A DNA stretch of 64,000 nt from Cohnella herbarum (GCF_012849095.1 NZ_CP051680.1:3622501-3686500); one strand, 5' to 3'; positions 34,582 to 44,584 are shown, counted from the first letter of the stretch. Numbers and translations are program-made. The notes: generated from the sequence alone by a model not told the origin.

Positions 34582-35148
34582 CTTTTTGAGTTACTCCTTC
34601 CAATCAAGACTCAAAAATCCGGTTTTCAGCACCGAGAAGGTTGGATGAAGCTTAGGGACTGAGGAACGGAGCGTAGGAAAAACCTACGTGAGTACCGGAA
34701 GGCCCGGCTGAATTCAAGATTCGACGTCGAATCCTCTTCTTGAAACCTCTTCGTGATCAAAAACGGACTTTTTGAGTTCCCCTTCCAATCAAGACTCAAA
34801 AATCCGGTTTTCAGCACCGAGAAGGTTGGATGAAGCTTAGGGACTGAGGAACGGAGCGTAGGAAAAACCTACGTGAGTACCGGAAGGCCCGGCTGAATTC
34901 AAGATTCGACGTCGAATCCTCTTTGAAACCTCTTCGTGATCAAAAGCGGACTTTTTGAGTTCCCCTTCCAATCAAGACTCAAAAATCCGGTTTTCAGCAC
35001 CGAGAAGGTTGGATGAAGCTTAGGGACTGAGGAACGGAGCGTAGGAAAAACCTACGTGAGTACCGGAAGGCCCGGCTGAATTCAAGATTCGACGTCGAAT
35101 CCTCTTCTTGAAACCTCTTCGTGATCAAAAGCGGACTTTTTGAGTTCC
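34582..35148 (-). repeat. Three tandem copies of a ~185-bp structured repeat plus a partial fourth end
   Basis: Units at 34582-34767 (186 bp), 34768-34950 (183 bp, missing a CTT) and 34951-35135 (185 bp) are almost identical; 35136-35148 begins a fourth. Read on the minus strand each unit is bounded by ACTCAAAAAGTCCG and CGGATTTTTGAGT, which pair. Inside are at least three hairpins: TTCAAGA...GATTC GACGTC GAATC...TTGAA, CCGG-GCCTT-CCGG, and CGTAGG-TTTTT-CCTACG. The array fills the gap between the beta-helix gene (stop at 35152) and the permease start (34563). No reading frame is conserved among units, which differ by non-multiples of three overall. It may be a structured RNA or a MITE-like element. 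Confidence 0.9.
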
Positions 35149-35151
35149 CTC

Positions 35152-37716
35152 TCAATAAGGGTTTTCCCAGGATGGCGCTTGTTTGACAGTCCCCGCCGCC
35201 CCGTTCTGCTCCACGATGCGGTCTTTCACTTCGTCCATCCGGTTGTTCACGATAATCGTGCCTTTGCCTCCGGACACCCGGACTCCGATCGAAGCATCGA
35301 ACGCGTAGTTTCCGTCGACGACGGTGAACGCGGCGTCTTTCACGTCGATCGCGCCCTCGTACGGAATTCCTTTTTCCTTCACGCCGAACCAGGTATTGTA
35401 ATATTGGTTAATGTCGCCGGATTTCGTCTTCGCCCAGATTTGGTTGCGGCGTACCGTATTCGCGAAGAACCCCCCCGTATCCGCAAGAACTTCGTCCCCG
35501 TACGAATGACCTTTGCCCACGTTCCCTTTCAGGAAAATGCCGCCCGAATTCGCCAAATAGTTGGCGTAAATCTGGTTGTAGGCGGTGATCGCCAAGAACG
35601 GATGCTCCGAATCCGTCCAATCCTCGATGCCCCCGAATACCGTGATGCTTCCCGATCCGTTGATCTGATTGCCGGCGACGACGTTGTCTAGCCCTGCCCC
35701 GTAGGAAAATTGCAGATTCCCCCGGGAATCGCTGATCCAGTTGTTGACGAACAAATTTTTGACCGCCGCGCGGATAACGTCGACGCGGCTTCCCGAGTCA
35801 GGCACGACCGTCCATTTCCGATCCAGATCCAGCTTTCCGTCCGCCGTGTTGCCGACGACTTTGCGGTACTGGCCCATGCCCGTGCCGGACGTGACGAAAG
35901 CGTAGTATTCTACCGCGGTCGTCGTAATCTCCCCGTCTTTCAAGCCGAGGGCGGATCCGACGGTAACCGAATTCGTCGTTGCCGATTTGATCTTGCCAGC
36001 GAACAGGGGCTTCACGTATCCGTCCTCGGACATCAGCATCTCCGAGCCGTTCGCCCTGCCGCCGGTATGGGAAATGACGTTGCCTGATATCCAGTTGCGC
36101 CACATGCCCATCTGCGAAGTAATCGCGCGTCCGCCGTTCTCGATCCTGTTGTTCTCGATAATCGACTCGGCGATCGAATTGACGAAAATGTTGTCCGAGC
36201 TGTTGTTCACCGCCGTCTCGAATTCGTTGTTCGCGATGCGGGCGTGCTTATGGGGTTTATCGCCGGAAAGCATGAACAACGATTGATCGCCGACGACCCT
36301 GCTGTCCGCGAGCGTGAAGCCGTCCGTCGAGGAGACGACGAGTACCCCGCCCATGTAGGCGCCCCACCATTCTTGGGGAGGGAACGCGAGCATATGGCGG
36401 TTTACGATCTCCGTCCTTCTCAGGAACGTGTCGCGAACCGTCGTTTTTGGGTTCTCGTTACCGACCAACACGCCTATGTCAGCGCCGGCTCCGGCGAGGA
36501 CGGATAAATCCTGCAGGCCCGTCTTGTCATCGAGCCATACCATCGGCGTCCGGTCTTTCAAGTACGGTCCGTAATCTCCCGCGAAACCTCGCACCCAGGT
36601 CGGGGAGGCAAACATGTTCGCGATCGGAAACGAGCCCTGAAGCGGCCGGTCCGGATTGACGACGAGCTGCGTCGCGGCTTTGCCCGATCCGGCGAGCACG
36701 ACGTTCGGTTTCACCCGGATCGTCTTGGAGATGGCCAGATTGCCGGGAGGGAGCAATACGATTCCGCCGCCCTTGGCCGCCGTCTGGTCGATCGCTTTCT
36801 GAATTTTGTCCGTATCGTCGGAGAACCCGTCCGCCTTCAAACCGCCGACGGAATCGATACGAACGTTCACCGGGCCTCCGCTCTGCGGAGTTCCGAGCTT
36901 AATGTTGCTCTCTTGCGCGAGCTTCGCAGTCAGGCCGCGGGATGCCGCGACATCAAGCGCGATCGGCTCGCTCCAACCTTGCGCGCCGCCGTACAGCACG
37001 TGCACGGCCAGATCGTAAGTGCCCGCCGGAAGCTTGGCGGGGAGCAGCACGTTCAGCACGTATGGCTTCACGTTCGCTTGCTCTTGCGTTTCTTCCATGA
37101 GCGCTTGAGCCCATTCGACCTTGCCGGTAACGCGGTTCTTCAAGGCAACCGGGTAATCGTAATCGGGGCCGGCGACTTCGAATTTCGTCTCCAGGTTGCG
37201 TCCGAAGACGCGGATGCGCTCACCCGGCAATGCGGCGGATGCGCTGGCGAAATAGAGCTCCGGCCGGTTGAGCAAATAAGGCGAGGACCATCCCGCGGAG
37301 TTTTTCGCCCAGACGATCGTCGGGACGACCGCGTTGCTAAGCGACAAGTTCGGATAGCCGATCTGGCCTGCGGCGATCAGATGCTCTTCGGGAGTGCCGA
37401 CCACCGTCGTCTTGACCGCCCCTTCCGGCGGTATCGCGGGCAGCGGCGATGCCGGATTTCCGTAAGCGGCCTTTAATTGGGCTGCGTCGTCTTTCGCGGG
37501 GCGAAACAGCCAAATTTCCGTGCTTTCGGTGAACCGATCTCCGGTCAAGACGAACGTCCCGCCCTCGTCGACCCCTTCGGTCGCGTAAGAGATCGCCGGA
37601 GGACCGGAATCTTGCGAAGCCGCACCCGCCAACCCGGCGGGCAGCATCAAACATGCGGCTAGCCCCAACGCGATCATTCTCGATAAAAAGCGCGGTTTCC
37701 TATCATTGCCTCTCAT
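35152..37716 (-). CDS. Secreted right-handed beta-helix (pectate lyase-like) protein with IPT/TIG-like N-terminus
   Basis: ATG at 37716 follows GGGAGGG; the frame continues upstream to 37854 without a site. About 854 residues: signal peptide (RFLSRMIALGLAACLMLPAGLAGAA), one or two Ig/IPT-like domains (GGTFVLTGDRFTESTEIWLF; ERIRVFGRNLE), and then a Pectate_lyase_3-type beta-helix starting LKADGFSDDTDKIQKAIDQTAAKGGGIVLLPPG with Asn-rich turns (IANNEFETAVNNSSDN, IIENNRIENGG, VVAGNQINGSG). Probably a secreted polysaccharide lyase or hydrolase. Catalytic residues cannot be assigned by eye. Paralogous in design to 40380-44306. Confidence 0.88.
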   Translation of the reverse strand: MRGNDRKPRFLSRMIALGLAACLMLPAGLAGAASQDSGPPAISYATEGVDEGGTFVLTGDRFTESTEIWLFRPAKDDAAQLKAAYGNPASPLPAIPPEGAVKTTVVGTPEEHLIAAGQIGYPNLSLSNAVVPTIVWAKNSAGWSSPYLLNRPELYFASASAALPGERIRVFGRNLETKFEVAGPDYDYPVALKNRVTGKVEWAQALMEETQEQANVKPYVLNVLLPAKLPAGTYDLAVHVLYGGAQGWSEPIALDVAASRGLTAKLAQESNIKLGTPQSGGPVNVRIDSVGGLKADGFSDDTDKIQKAIDQTAAKGGGIVLLPPGNLAISKTIRVKPNVVLAGSGKAATQLVVNPDRPLQGSFPIANMFASPTWVRGFAGDYGPYLKDRTPMVWLDDKTGLQDLSVLAGAGADIGVLVGNENPKTTVRDTFLRRTEIVNRHMLAFPPQEWWGAYMGGVLVVSSTDGFTLADSRVVGDQSLFMLSGDKPHKHARIANNEFETAVNNSSDNIFVNSIAESIIENNRIENGGRAITSQMGMWRNWISGNVISHTGGRANGSEMLMSEDGYVKPLFAGKIKSATTNSVTVGSALGLKDGEITTTAVEYYAFVTSGTGMGQYRKVVGNTADGKLDLDRKWTVVPDSGSRVDVIRAAVKNLFVNNWISDSRGNLQFSYGAGLDNVVAGNQINGSGSITVFGGIEDWTDSEHPFLAITAYNQIYANYLANSGGIFLKGNVGKGHSYGDEVLADTGGFFANTVRRNQIWAKTKSGDINQYYNTWFGVKEKGIPYEGAIDVKDAAFTVVDGNYAFDASIGVRVSGGKGTIIVNNRMDEVKDRIVEQNGAAGTVKQAPSWENPY

Positions 37717-37879
37717 GAAACAAGTCCCTCCCAATGGGTCGTCGCAATCGGGAACGGATTCGGCCATCTTGTCGGCATCGGTCTTCGAAGTTGCGAACCA
37801 CGCTCCCGTCGCCTTCATCCTAGGGGGATAATCGTTATTTTGACTACGGACCATTTCGCAGATTAGAGAACAAAAGGAC

Positions 37880-40129
37880 CTACTTGACCTTCTTTAAGCT
37901 TTCGTATTTGCGGAATTCTCCGGGCGTCTGGCCCGTATATTCCTTGAACAGCCGATAGAACGCGCGCGGGTTCGTATAACCGATATCTAGGGATATTTCG
38001 TTGACGCTTTTGCCGGACATGATCAGCAATTGCTTCGCTCTCTCTACCCTGGCGTGCACGATCTGCTCTCCTAAGCCTTTGCCGGTAAGGGATTTGCAAA
38101 TGCGGCTCAAATAAGCGGGATGCATATACACTTTTTCCGCGATCGTCTCTAAAGTCAGGTCGTGATCCAAATGCTCGCGAATGTATTGAAGAATGTTATG
38201 GATAAGTTCTTGGTGGATGTGGTCTTTGGTGTCTTTGATTTTGTCGTGGAGCTTGCGGGTGAGGGCGATCATGGCGTGGTTCAGCTCGTCGACGGAAACG
38301 ATGTACCCGGCGCTTAGGTTCAACGGGGATTCGCCGCCCGACAGTTCTTCGAACGGCACGGACAATTCTCCGCACAGCTCGGACAAGCTGGCCGTATACT
38401 GCAAATAGAACACTTGCAAGTCGACTTCGGTCATGCCTTCGTAAGCCATCGTTCGGCTTAATTCGTACAGCTGCTCCTTAACCGAGTCCCATGCCCCGTT
38501 CTGAAGCGAAATTTTGAGACGCTCCTTCGTCTCGTTCCAGGAAACGAGCTTTCGGGGCGCGGCGGGCACATCAGGCAATTTCACCGCGCTCAGAATACTG
38601 CCCTTGCCGTAGTAAACTTTGTGCGATAGAGCCCGGAGTGCTTGCCTGTACGATTCCCGGATAAGTTCCCGCCGATCGCTTCCCGTACCGATGCCGATGC
38701 TGAGCGACATTTTCAAATAGTGCTGTACTTTCTCCTGTACTTTGCGTCCCATCTCCTCGAGCTGTCCGTTATCCGGTGCTTGAGCAAGATTCAGCAACAC
38801 CGCGACCCGGAAAGAATCCAGCGGGGCGGATACCGCTTCCCCGTACTCATTAAGCACTTCCTCCGCGATATTCGTTACGGAAAATAACATGAGTTCTTGT
38901 TCGAGTCCCGTGTACTTGTCCCTGTAGGCAAGCCGGTCGCCAATCTCCATGACCATCACTTCGAAATGTTCGTAGGGCAATCGGAGCCTGAACTTATCGG
39001 GTACGACCATTGCCCGGTAAGCGGTCGTCTCGCCGAGAAGAAGCCGGGAAAGCTGGCGCTGCTTGAACAGATTGCCGTTCGCTTGGAACGCGTTATCGTA
39101 ATCTTGGTTTTTCATGTTCATCTGCGTGATGACCCGTTTCAAATAGTAATATTCGTCGCCGTCGCCGAGTCCGTTCTCTGTCCCTGTCTGGTCGTGATCG
39201 CCGATCAATTGGCGAATATAACGCATCAGATTGCGCAACGGAGTATAGAGCCGTCTCGAACTGAACCATGCCGCGACCGCTTCGAGCAAGATGAGCACCG
39301 CGCAGATCGAGACGATGCTAAGCAGCAATATGCGGTTGTTGGCCGTAATCTGCCCGTTCGGAATCGCGTAAGCGTAGCCCAAGCCGTTCTCGAGAGAATG
39401 GCTGCGAATGACGACGTAATCTTGAGGGTTATCCGCCATGCGATCCATCCACGGCTGTTGATCGGAATTTACAAGTTGACCGTGACCGTTCGTGATCAAA
39501 ATATGACCTCCGCTTCCTGCAGGGTTGCGAGGAGGGAGCACGAATCTGTGCATATCCAAGTCCACGACGAGAAATCCGAGCGTCTTTCCGGTTAGCGGAT
39601 AACGGACGACGTAGCTTGCGACGGTTTCCCCACCGGTCGTTCGCCGGGAGAACAAGTCGTTCAACAGCAGTCCGTCCGGCTTGGAAACGAGGTCGACCAG
39701 CTCGCGGTCGGGAAAATCGTTGAAAGAATAAATGGAAGAGCGGTGCGAATCGATCAACGTGCGGGAGCGATTGTCGATGAAGTAGAAGCTTTTCACGTAG
39801 GCTTGGCTCGCGGTTTTCTTTCTATCCAGGGCGGTGAGGAGGTTAAAAGCATCCGACGTCGTTGCCCGGTTCCGAAGGACGTCGCTGTAATGGTCGAAGT
39901 TCAGCATCATCTCGTAGATGATGCTTTTGGCTTGCTGCAGCATGATCGTATTCGAGTCGATGACCAGATTGAGATATTCCGTGCTGTAGGTCACCGCCTG
40001 CTTCTTCGCGTTGTTAATGGAAACGAAGTAAGCCAACGAGCTAATAAGCAAACATGGAATAATCGCAATGCTTAGCAAAATCGCGAGCAACTTCGTGTAC
40101 CCCTTGCCGATGTTTCTCCGCAGCAGCAT
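37880..40129 (-). CDS. AraC-family regulator with membrane-bound extracellular sensor
   Basis: 749 residues: membrane helix (KLLAILLSIAIIPCLLISSLAYFVS), extracellular Cache-like domain to ~265, second helix (ILLLSIVSICAVLILLEAVAAWF), a cytoplasmic linker, and a C-terminal AraC domain (LTLETIAEKVYMHPAYLSRICKSLTGKGLGEQIVHARVERAKQLL; VNEISLDIGYTNPRAFYRLFKEYTGQTPGEFR). It lies between two secreted beta-helix genes on the same strand and upstream of the importer, and so is the likely regulator of this polysaccharide locus. ATG at 40129. Confidence 0.9.
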   Translation of the reverse strand: MLLRRNIGKGYTKLLAILLSIAIIPCLLISSLAYFVSINNAKKQAVTYSTEYLNLVIDSNTIMLQQAKSIIYEMMLNFDHYSDVLRNRATTSDAFNLLTALDRKKTASQAYVKSFYFIDNRSRTLIDSHRSSIYSFNDFPDRELVDLVSKPDGLLLNDLFSRRTTGGETVASYVVRYPLTGKTLGFLVVDLDMHRFVLPPRNPAGSGGHILITNGHGQLVNSDQQPWMDRMADNPQDYVVIRSHSLENGLGYAYAIPNGQITANNRILLLSIVSICAVLILLEAVAAWFSSRRLYTPLRNLMRYIRQLIGDHDQTGTENGLGDGDEYYYLKRVITQMNMKNQDYDNAFQANGNLFKQRQLSRLLLGETTAYRAMVVPDKFRLRLPYEHFEVMVMEIGDRLAYRDKYTGLEQELMLFSVTNIAEEVLNEYGEAVSAPLDSFRVAVLLNLAQAPDNGQLEEMGRKVQEKVQHYLKMSLSIGIGTGSDRRELIRESYRQALRALSHKVYYGKGSILSAVKLPDVPAAPRKLVSWNETKERLKISLQNGAWDSVKEQLYELSRTMAYEGMTEVDLQVFYLQYTASLSELCGELSVPFEELSGGESPLNLSAGYIVSVDELNHAMIALTRKLHDKIKDTKDHIHQELIHNILQYIREHLDHDLTLETIAEKVYMHPAYLSRICKSLTGKGLGEQIVHARVERAKQLLIMSGKSVNEISLDIGYTNPRAFYRLFKEYTGQTPGEFRKYESLKKVK

Positions 40130-40379
40130 GGCGATGCCCCCTCGTATCTGTCCCGTATACGCTTACATTGTAACAGGTTCGCAAGCCGTCCATGACTGAC
40201 TTATCGTTAAATAAGGGACTAATTCTGATAAAATAAATCGATTGCGTCGGAGCGTCGCTTATTGATCGCTTTATGTTCGAAGTTCACTCGTTTACTGTAC
40301 GCGTATGTACCTCCCGGATCCGAATATTCATGAAGAAACGGCGACCCCAGCGGCCGCCGTCCCTTCTCTATATCAACGA

Positions 40380-43300
40380 TTAAGGATACAGCCGGCTTTG
40401 GGGAACAATCTGTTGCGCTTGTCCCGGGTAAGCCCAGTAAAGCTTGATGACGGCGTTCGGTTGATTGTTGTAGTATTCGATCTTAATGTCGTACTTCGTG
40501 CCGGAGGACAAACTAATCGTCCCCGATCGATCCGTAGGCGAATGGTCGCTATAGTGATCGATGACCATCGTTCCGTTCACCCACACCTTCACCCCGTCGT
40601 CGCTCGTCGTCGTAAACGTATAAGTTCCCGTGACCGGCGCCTCGACTTTGCCCGTCCAACGAATCGAGAACGTGTCGCTCGCATCGAAGTTGATTCCCGT
40701 CGGAATCGACGTTCCCCAATCGAAATTGATCTGGGAATCTATGCGCGTGTTCCGAAGCCCGACGAAATCGATGTTGTTGAAGTACTCGCCCGTCAGCCCG
40801 GTCCCCGTCCCTACGCTCGAGGCATCGGTCGTGACCGTGACCGCGCCGCTTGCCGCGGATACGTTGTTCGCGGCATCTCGCGCCTTCACGGTATAGGTAT
40901 AGCTCGTGTTCGCCGTCAGTACCGTATCCGTGAACGTCGTCGCCGAACCGGCTACCGTACCCGCCAGCATCGTGCCGCGATAAATCTCGTAACCGTCCAC
41001 GCCTACGTTATCGGTGGACGCCGTCCACGTCAGCGTGACCGAGTTTGCCGTCTTGCTCGGAGCGGCTAGGTTCGTCGGCACCGTCGGAGCTTGCGTATCC
41101 GGTCCCGGGTTCGTCGTGACCGTGACCGCGCCGCTTGCCGCGGATACGTTAAACGCGGCATCGCGCGCCTTCACCGTGTAGGTGTAGCTCGTGTTCGCCG
41201 TCAGTCCCGTATCCGTGAACGTCGTCGCCGAACCGGCTACCGTACCCGCCAGCGTCGCACCGCGATAGATCTCGTAACCGTCCACGCCTACGTTATCGGT
41301 GGACGCAGTCCACGTCAACGTGACCGAGTTCGCCGTCTTGCTCGGAGCGGCCAGGTTCGTCGGTACCGTCGGCGCTTGCGTGTCAACGACGCCTCCTCCG
41401 TTACCGATTACGAGCTTCACCCCGACGGTAGAGGACAATCCTCCGTTCGTCGAGATCGTAACCGTACCTGCATAGGTCCCTTCGGCAAGTCCGGCAGTAT
41501 TAACGGCTACGTTGAGCAACCCGTTCGTTTGCTCCGCCGCGACGGTTCCGGTACCGGATCCGACGGATGCGGTGATCCAAGGCTGCGAGGCGGACGCCGT
41601 CCACGTCATGCTCGCGATGCCCGTATTGGCGAGCGGAACCGATTGAGCCCCGATCGATGCGCCGACCCCGCCCTTGAACTCGAGGGAACGCAGCAGCGGC
41701 GTCGGCCGCTCGGCGAGCGTGCTGCTATTCGTCTTCACGTATATCGTAGAGGCTCCGGAGTAAGAGTTGGACATGAAATACGGTTCGCTGTACTTGCGAA
41801 TTTCGACCGGCCTAGCCGCGTACGAAACGTTCGGATTATTCCGTACGGTCAACGAGTTGTTCCGGTAGAGAACTTGCGTCCACTGGTCGGCGCGCGCGCC
41901 GAGCGTCGAGCCGCTCCCCGTCACTCCTTCGAAACCGCTCGCCGCGATGGCGTTACGCGATGCCACGATCTCTTGGCCTTCGTACGGCGAAATCTGCGCG
42001 TTAAACAGCGCTGGAGGCCCTGACGCCACGTTGTTCTGTGCCGTAGTCACCGCAGCCGACCCTCCTCGGAAATAGGAGCCGAGAACGGAAGGACCGAGGA
42101 AATCGTAACCGTCGAACGCCCACGCGACGATGTTCATGCCGCTATGAACCGCGTTATTGGCGATTTCGTCCCGTTGCTCGTTCCAATACCCCGGTCCCGT
42201 GCTATATCCGCCGAGCACTCGGCCCCCGTAGGTACGGTTAGTAATGTTGCCTTCGGCCGCGAAACCGAAAGCATTCCCATCGGCATCGGGTCCAGTACTG
42301 GCCGAATAGAACAGGTTGTACCCTTCCGGGAACGCGTCGATATTGTTCTTGTAGACGACATGGTCCTTGGACAAGTACGTCAACGTGATCTTGCTATCCG
42401 CAGCCGGAGGTATTCTCCACGCCTTGTCGACCGTTATCGTAGACGAAGTATGGCTGACGATTTTCCTCGCTTGACCGATGCCCGTCCCGTTCATGATGAC
42501 GACGTAGGCTTGTCCGTCCAACTGCCCGTGCACGATGTTGCCCGGAACCGAACTGATCGCCGGCATATTATCGACGTTGCGCGCCTGACCGTCAATAAGT
42601 CCGTCGGTTCGGATCGTAAGCGTCGTTCCGGAATTGGATGCCACTTGCGCGTACACTTTGCTCGGGATGCCATGGAACAAAATCAGTTCGCCGCGGTTAT
42701 CGTCCACCGCCACGTTCGTCCCCGTATTCCAAGCGATGTACGAGTTCTCTACCGAGCCGAATTGCGGCGCAGAGTAGAAAACGCGCTTCGCCCATACTTT
42801 ATATTGGAGCTCGTTCGCCGGCACGAAATTCAAATAGTTTTTGCTTCCGTTCGCATCTGTCGGCCAGTTTAACGTTTCGAAATGATTGCGCTCCATAAGC
42901 AGGTTATTGCCGTCCGTGTAAGTCGCGGCTTCGGTTTCCGATACTTGGGCGCCGCCGTAAGGACCGCCGTAGAAGTTATTGTTATGAATCCAGAAATCCG
43001 TCCCGGACAAAGTCAGTCCCCTGTAGAAATCCGACCCGGTCACTTCTCCCCCCGACGTGCGAATGTCCACGGTGCCTCCTTTCGTTCCGGCATCCGCCGT
43101 GATGACGAGATCCTTGAGCCTTATGTCCGCGTAAGGTCCCGGGAAGTTCGTCTTGATCGGCCCGTATTGGGGCTGATTCGGTCCCGTCTTCTGCCGTAGC
43201 GTGAATGCTTCCAGCATCGTGTGCTCGCCGATGATCAGAATGCCCGTCGGGAATTGGTTGACGGGATCGATGTTCAGCTCGGTCGCGGTCTTGCCCGCCC

Positions 43301-44306
43301 CGATTAGCCGAACGTTATCCGTCAGGCTGATCTGTCTCTTCAGCGTGTACGTTCCGGATTGCAGCCTAACGGTGCCTCCGCTAGGATTGGCGTGCTGGGC
43401 GTCGATCGCGTTCTGAATGTTGACCGCGTCGTCCCCGCCGCTCCCGACCGGCGCGACGACCGTCTCCGTTGCCCCGCGCGTCCATGCAGGCGCTACGTTT
43501 AACGTCAGCGGGGAGCTCCAACCGTAGGAACCTCCGTGTCCCGAGTGCAAGTAAACTTTGTAACTCCCGGACGTCAGATTCGCGGGAACCGTAAACTCGA
43601 CCGCGTATGGCTCGACGGACGTTACCGTTGCCGCCTGGAAAGCTCCGCCTCCAGCCGGCTGCAAATAAACGTAGGAATTGGCCGTTCCGTGGCTCTGCGA
43701 CAGGTTTTTGCCGAACAGGCGCTTGGAGCTTCCCGGTGCGGCGGCATTGCCGAACGGTCCCATCCATGTAGGCTCCGGCCGATTCAATGCTACAGGACTG
43801 CTCGCTCCGGCGGCGTTCTCGACCCATACCAAATACATGCCGAAGGGCACCCCGGCGGGGACGATCGCTTGAAGCACTTGATCCGTCACGCTGACGATCT
43901 GGGCTTTCGCGAGCACGCCTCCTCCGGCCGTATTCGCCCATAACCAGACGGTCGTATCGCTTCCTGCCGTTCCCCCCGAAGAAGCGGTGAACCGGACGCC
44001 CGTCATCGTAAAGCTTTCATTCGGCTTCACCGTCCTTGTCCATTCCGCGATCGCGGGCGCCCCCGGCGCTACCGCAATCGGCGGATTCGTAAACGTAACT
44101 CCGTAGGCGTCTCCCGGCGCGCTCGGTGCCCCGCTTGGAGCGACCCATTCGCTCGGAGGCGGCAAAGCCACGTCGTTCGGGTTCGCGTAAGCGATCCGGC
44201 TTCCGGGCCATGCGGCGGATAAAGGCAAGGACGACAGCAACAACAGAACAGACAATAAGCATGACAACCCGTACCCGCTTAGCTTGCTCGTCTTGTGCCA
44301 ACTCAT
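40380..44306 (-). CDS. Large secreted beta-helix enzyme with two FN3 domains and a C-terminal PA14 domain
   Basis: ATG at 44306 follows GGGAGG; 1308 residues. Signal peptide (SGYGLSCLLSVLLLLSSLPLSAAW); IPT/TIG-like domains (VKPNESFTMTGVRFTASSGG; SKRLFGKNLSQ); a beta-helix that starts GGDDAVNIQNAIDAQHANPSGGTVRLQSGTYTL and runs ~500 residues; a BACON/Ig-like region (WTASASQPWITASVGSGTGTV); two near-identical FN3 domains; and a PA14 domain (LTGEYFNNIDF ... TTTSDDGVKVWVNGTMVIDHYSDH) that likely binds carbohydrate. Probably a polysaccharide lyase or hydrolase acting outside the cell. Same overall plan as the protein at 35152. Confidence 0.88.
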   Translation of the reverse strand: MSWHKTSKLSGYGLSCLLSVLLLLSSLPLSAAWPGSRIAYANPNDVALPPPSEWVAPSGAPSAPGDAYGVTFTNPPIAVAPGAPAIAEWTRTVKPNESFTMTGVRFTASSGGTAGSDTTVWLWANTAGGGVLAKAQIVSVTDQVLQAIVPAGVPFGMYLVWVENAAGASSPVALNRPEPTWMGPFGNAAAPGSSKRLFGKNLSQSHGTANSYVYLQPAGGGAFQAATVTSVEPYAVEFTVPANLTSGSYKVYLHSGHGGSYGWSSPLTLNVAPAWTRGATETVVAPVGSGGDDAVNIQNAIDAQHANPSGGTVRLQSGTYTLKRQISLTDNVRLIGAGKTATELNIDPVNQFPTGILIIGEHTMLEAFTLRQKTGPNQPQYGPIKTNFPGPYADIRLKDLVITADAGTKGGTVDIRTSGGEVTGSDFYRGLTLSGTDFWIHNNNFYGGPYGGAQVSETEAATYTDGNNLLMERNHFETLNWPTDANGSKNYLNFVPANELQYKVWAKRVFYSAPQFGSVENSYIAWNTGTNVAVDDNRGELILFHGIPSKVYAQVASNSGTTLTIRTDGLIDGQARNVDNMPAISSVPGNIVHGQLDGQAYVVIMNGTGIGQARKIVSHTSSTITVDKAWRIPPAADSKITLTYLSKDHVVYKNNIDAFPEGYNLFYSASTGPDADGNAFGFAAEGNITNRTYGGRVLGGYSTGPGYWNEQRDEIANNAVHSGMNIVAWAFDGYDFLGPSVLGSYFRGGSAAVTTAQNNVASGPPALFNAQISPYEGQEIVASRNAIAASGFEGVTGSGSTLGARADQWTQVLYRNNSLTVRNNPNVSYAARPVEIRKYSEPYFMSNSYSGASTIYVKTNSSTLAERPTPLLRSLEFKGGVGASIGAQSVPLANTGIASMTWTASASQPWITASVGSGTGTVAAEQTNGLLNVAVNTAGLAEGTYAGTVTISTNGGLSSTVGVKLVIGNGGGVVDTQAPTVPTNLAAPSKTANSVTLTWTASTDNVGVDGYEIYRGATLAGTVAGSATTFTDTGLTANTSYTYTVKARDAAFNVSAASGAVTVTTNPGPDTQAPTVPTNLAAPSKTANSVTLTWTASTDNVGVDGYEIYRGTMLAGTVAGSATTFTDTVLTANTSYTYTVKARDAANNVSAASGAVTVTTDASSVGTGTGLTGEYFNNIDFVGLRNTRIDSQINFDWGTSIPTGINFDASDTFSIRWTGKVEAPVTGTYTFTTTSDDGVKVWVNGTMVIDHYSDHSPTDRSGTISLSSGTKYDIKIEYYNNQPNAVIKLYWAYPGQAQQIVPQSRLYP
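40828..41397 (-). repeat. Two tandem 285-bp copies encoding FN3 domains
   Basis: Copies at 40828-41112 and 41113-41397 are 285 bp (95 codons) each and nearly identical at DNA level, including silent positions. Differences include TTGTTC/TTAAAC near the start and ATC/GTC around the MLAG/TLAG codon. The duplication is recent or kept uniform by gene conversion. Confidence 0.85.
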
Positions 44307-44560
44307 TAGAATTCCTCCCATTCCGATTTGGACATTCCACATCGTTATCGCTTTCTAGATCTCGATGCCTTACGTCCGATCGCCTCCCTCCGGATTTTTA
44401 TCGCATGTTCCTCGCAAGCGGGAAACAACGAGTTTCTCCCCCCTGCCTCTTGATCATACGCCCGTCCGATCCCGCAGCCTACTGACCTATCCCGATATCA
44501 ACGACTATCTGGCACAACTTGAACGATATTTCTCCTTCAAAGGAAGTCCGAAACGCCAAA
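44307..44560. other. Divergent gap between the beta-helix gene and the VOC operator
   Basis: It carries the upstream region of the large beta-helix gene. No gene is supported. AGAAAGCGATAACG near 44342-44355 (minus strand) resembles a cre site only loosely and is not called. Confidence 0.4.
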
Positions 44561-44584
44561 AAATTCAACCGGCCGGTTGAATTT
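44561..44584. promoter_or_regulatory. Perfect 24-bp operator palindrome overlapping the VOC gene promoter
   Basis: AAATTCAACCGG followed by its exact reverse complement. The right half contains the TTGAAT -35 hexamer of the promoter at 44577-44606, so a dimeric repressor bound here would block transcription. Size, symmetry and A/T-flanked CCGG core suit a TetR-family operator. No such repressor gene is in the window. Confidence 0.75.

Noticed and set aside
34626..34817. Short reading frames within the structured repeats
   Set aside because: Unit lengths of 186, 183 and 185 bp do not keep a common frame, and no start signals occur; the conserved feature is base pairing.
44342..44355. cre-like site AGAAAGCGATAACG upstream of the large beta-helix gene
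   Set aside because: It misses the first T and the central pyrimidine of the consensus; too weak to list.
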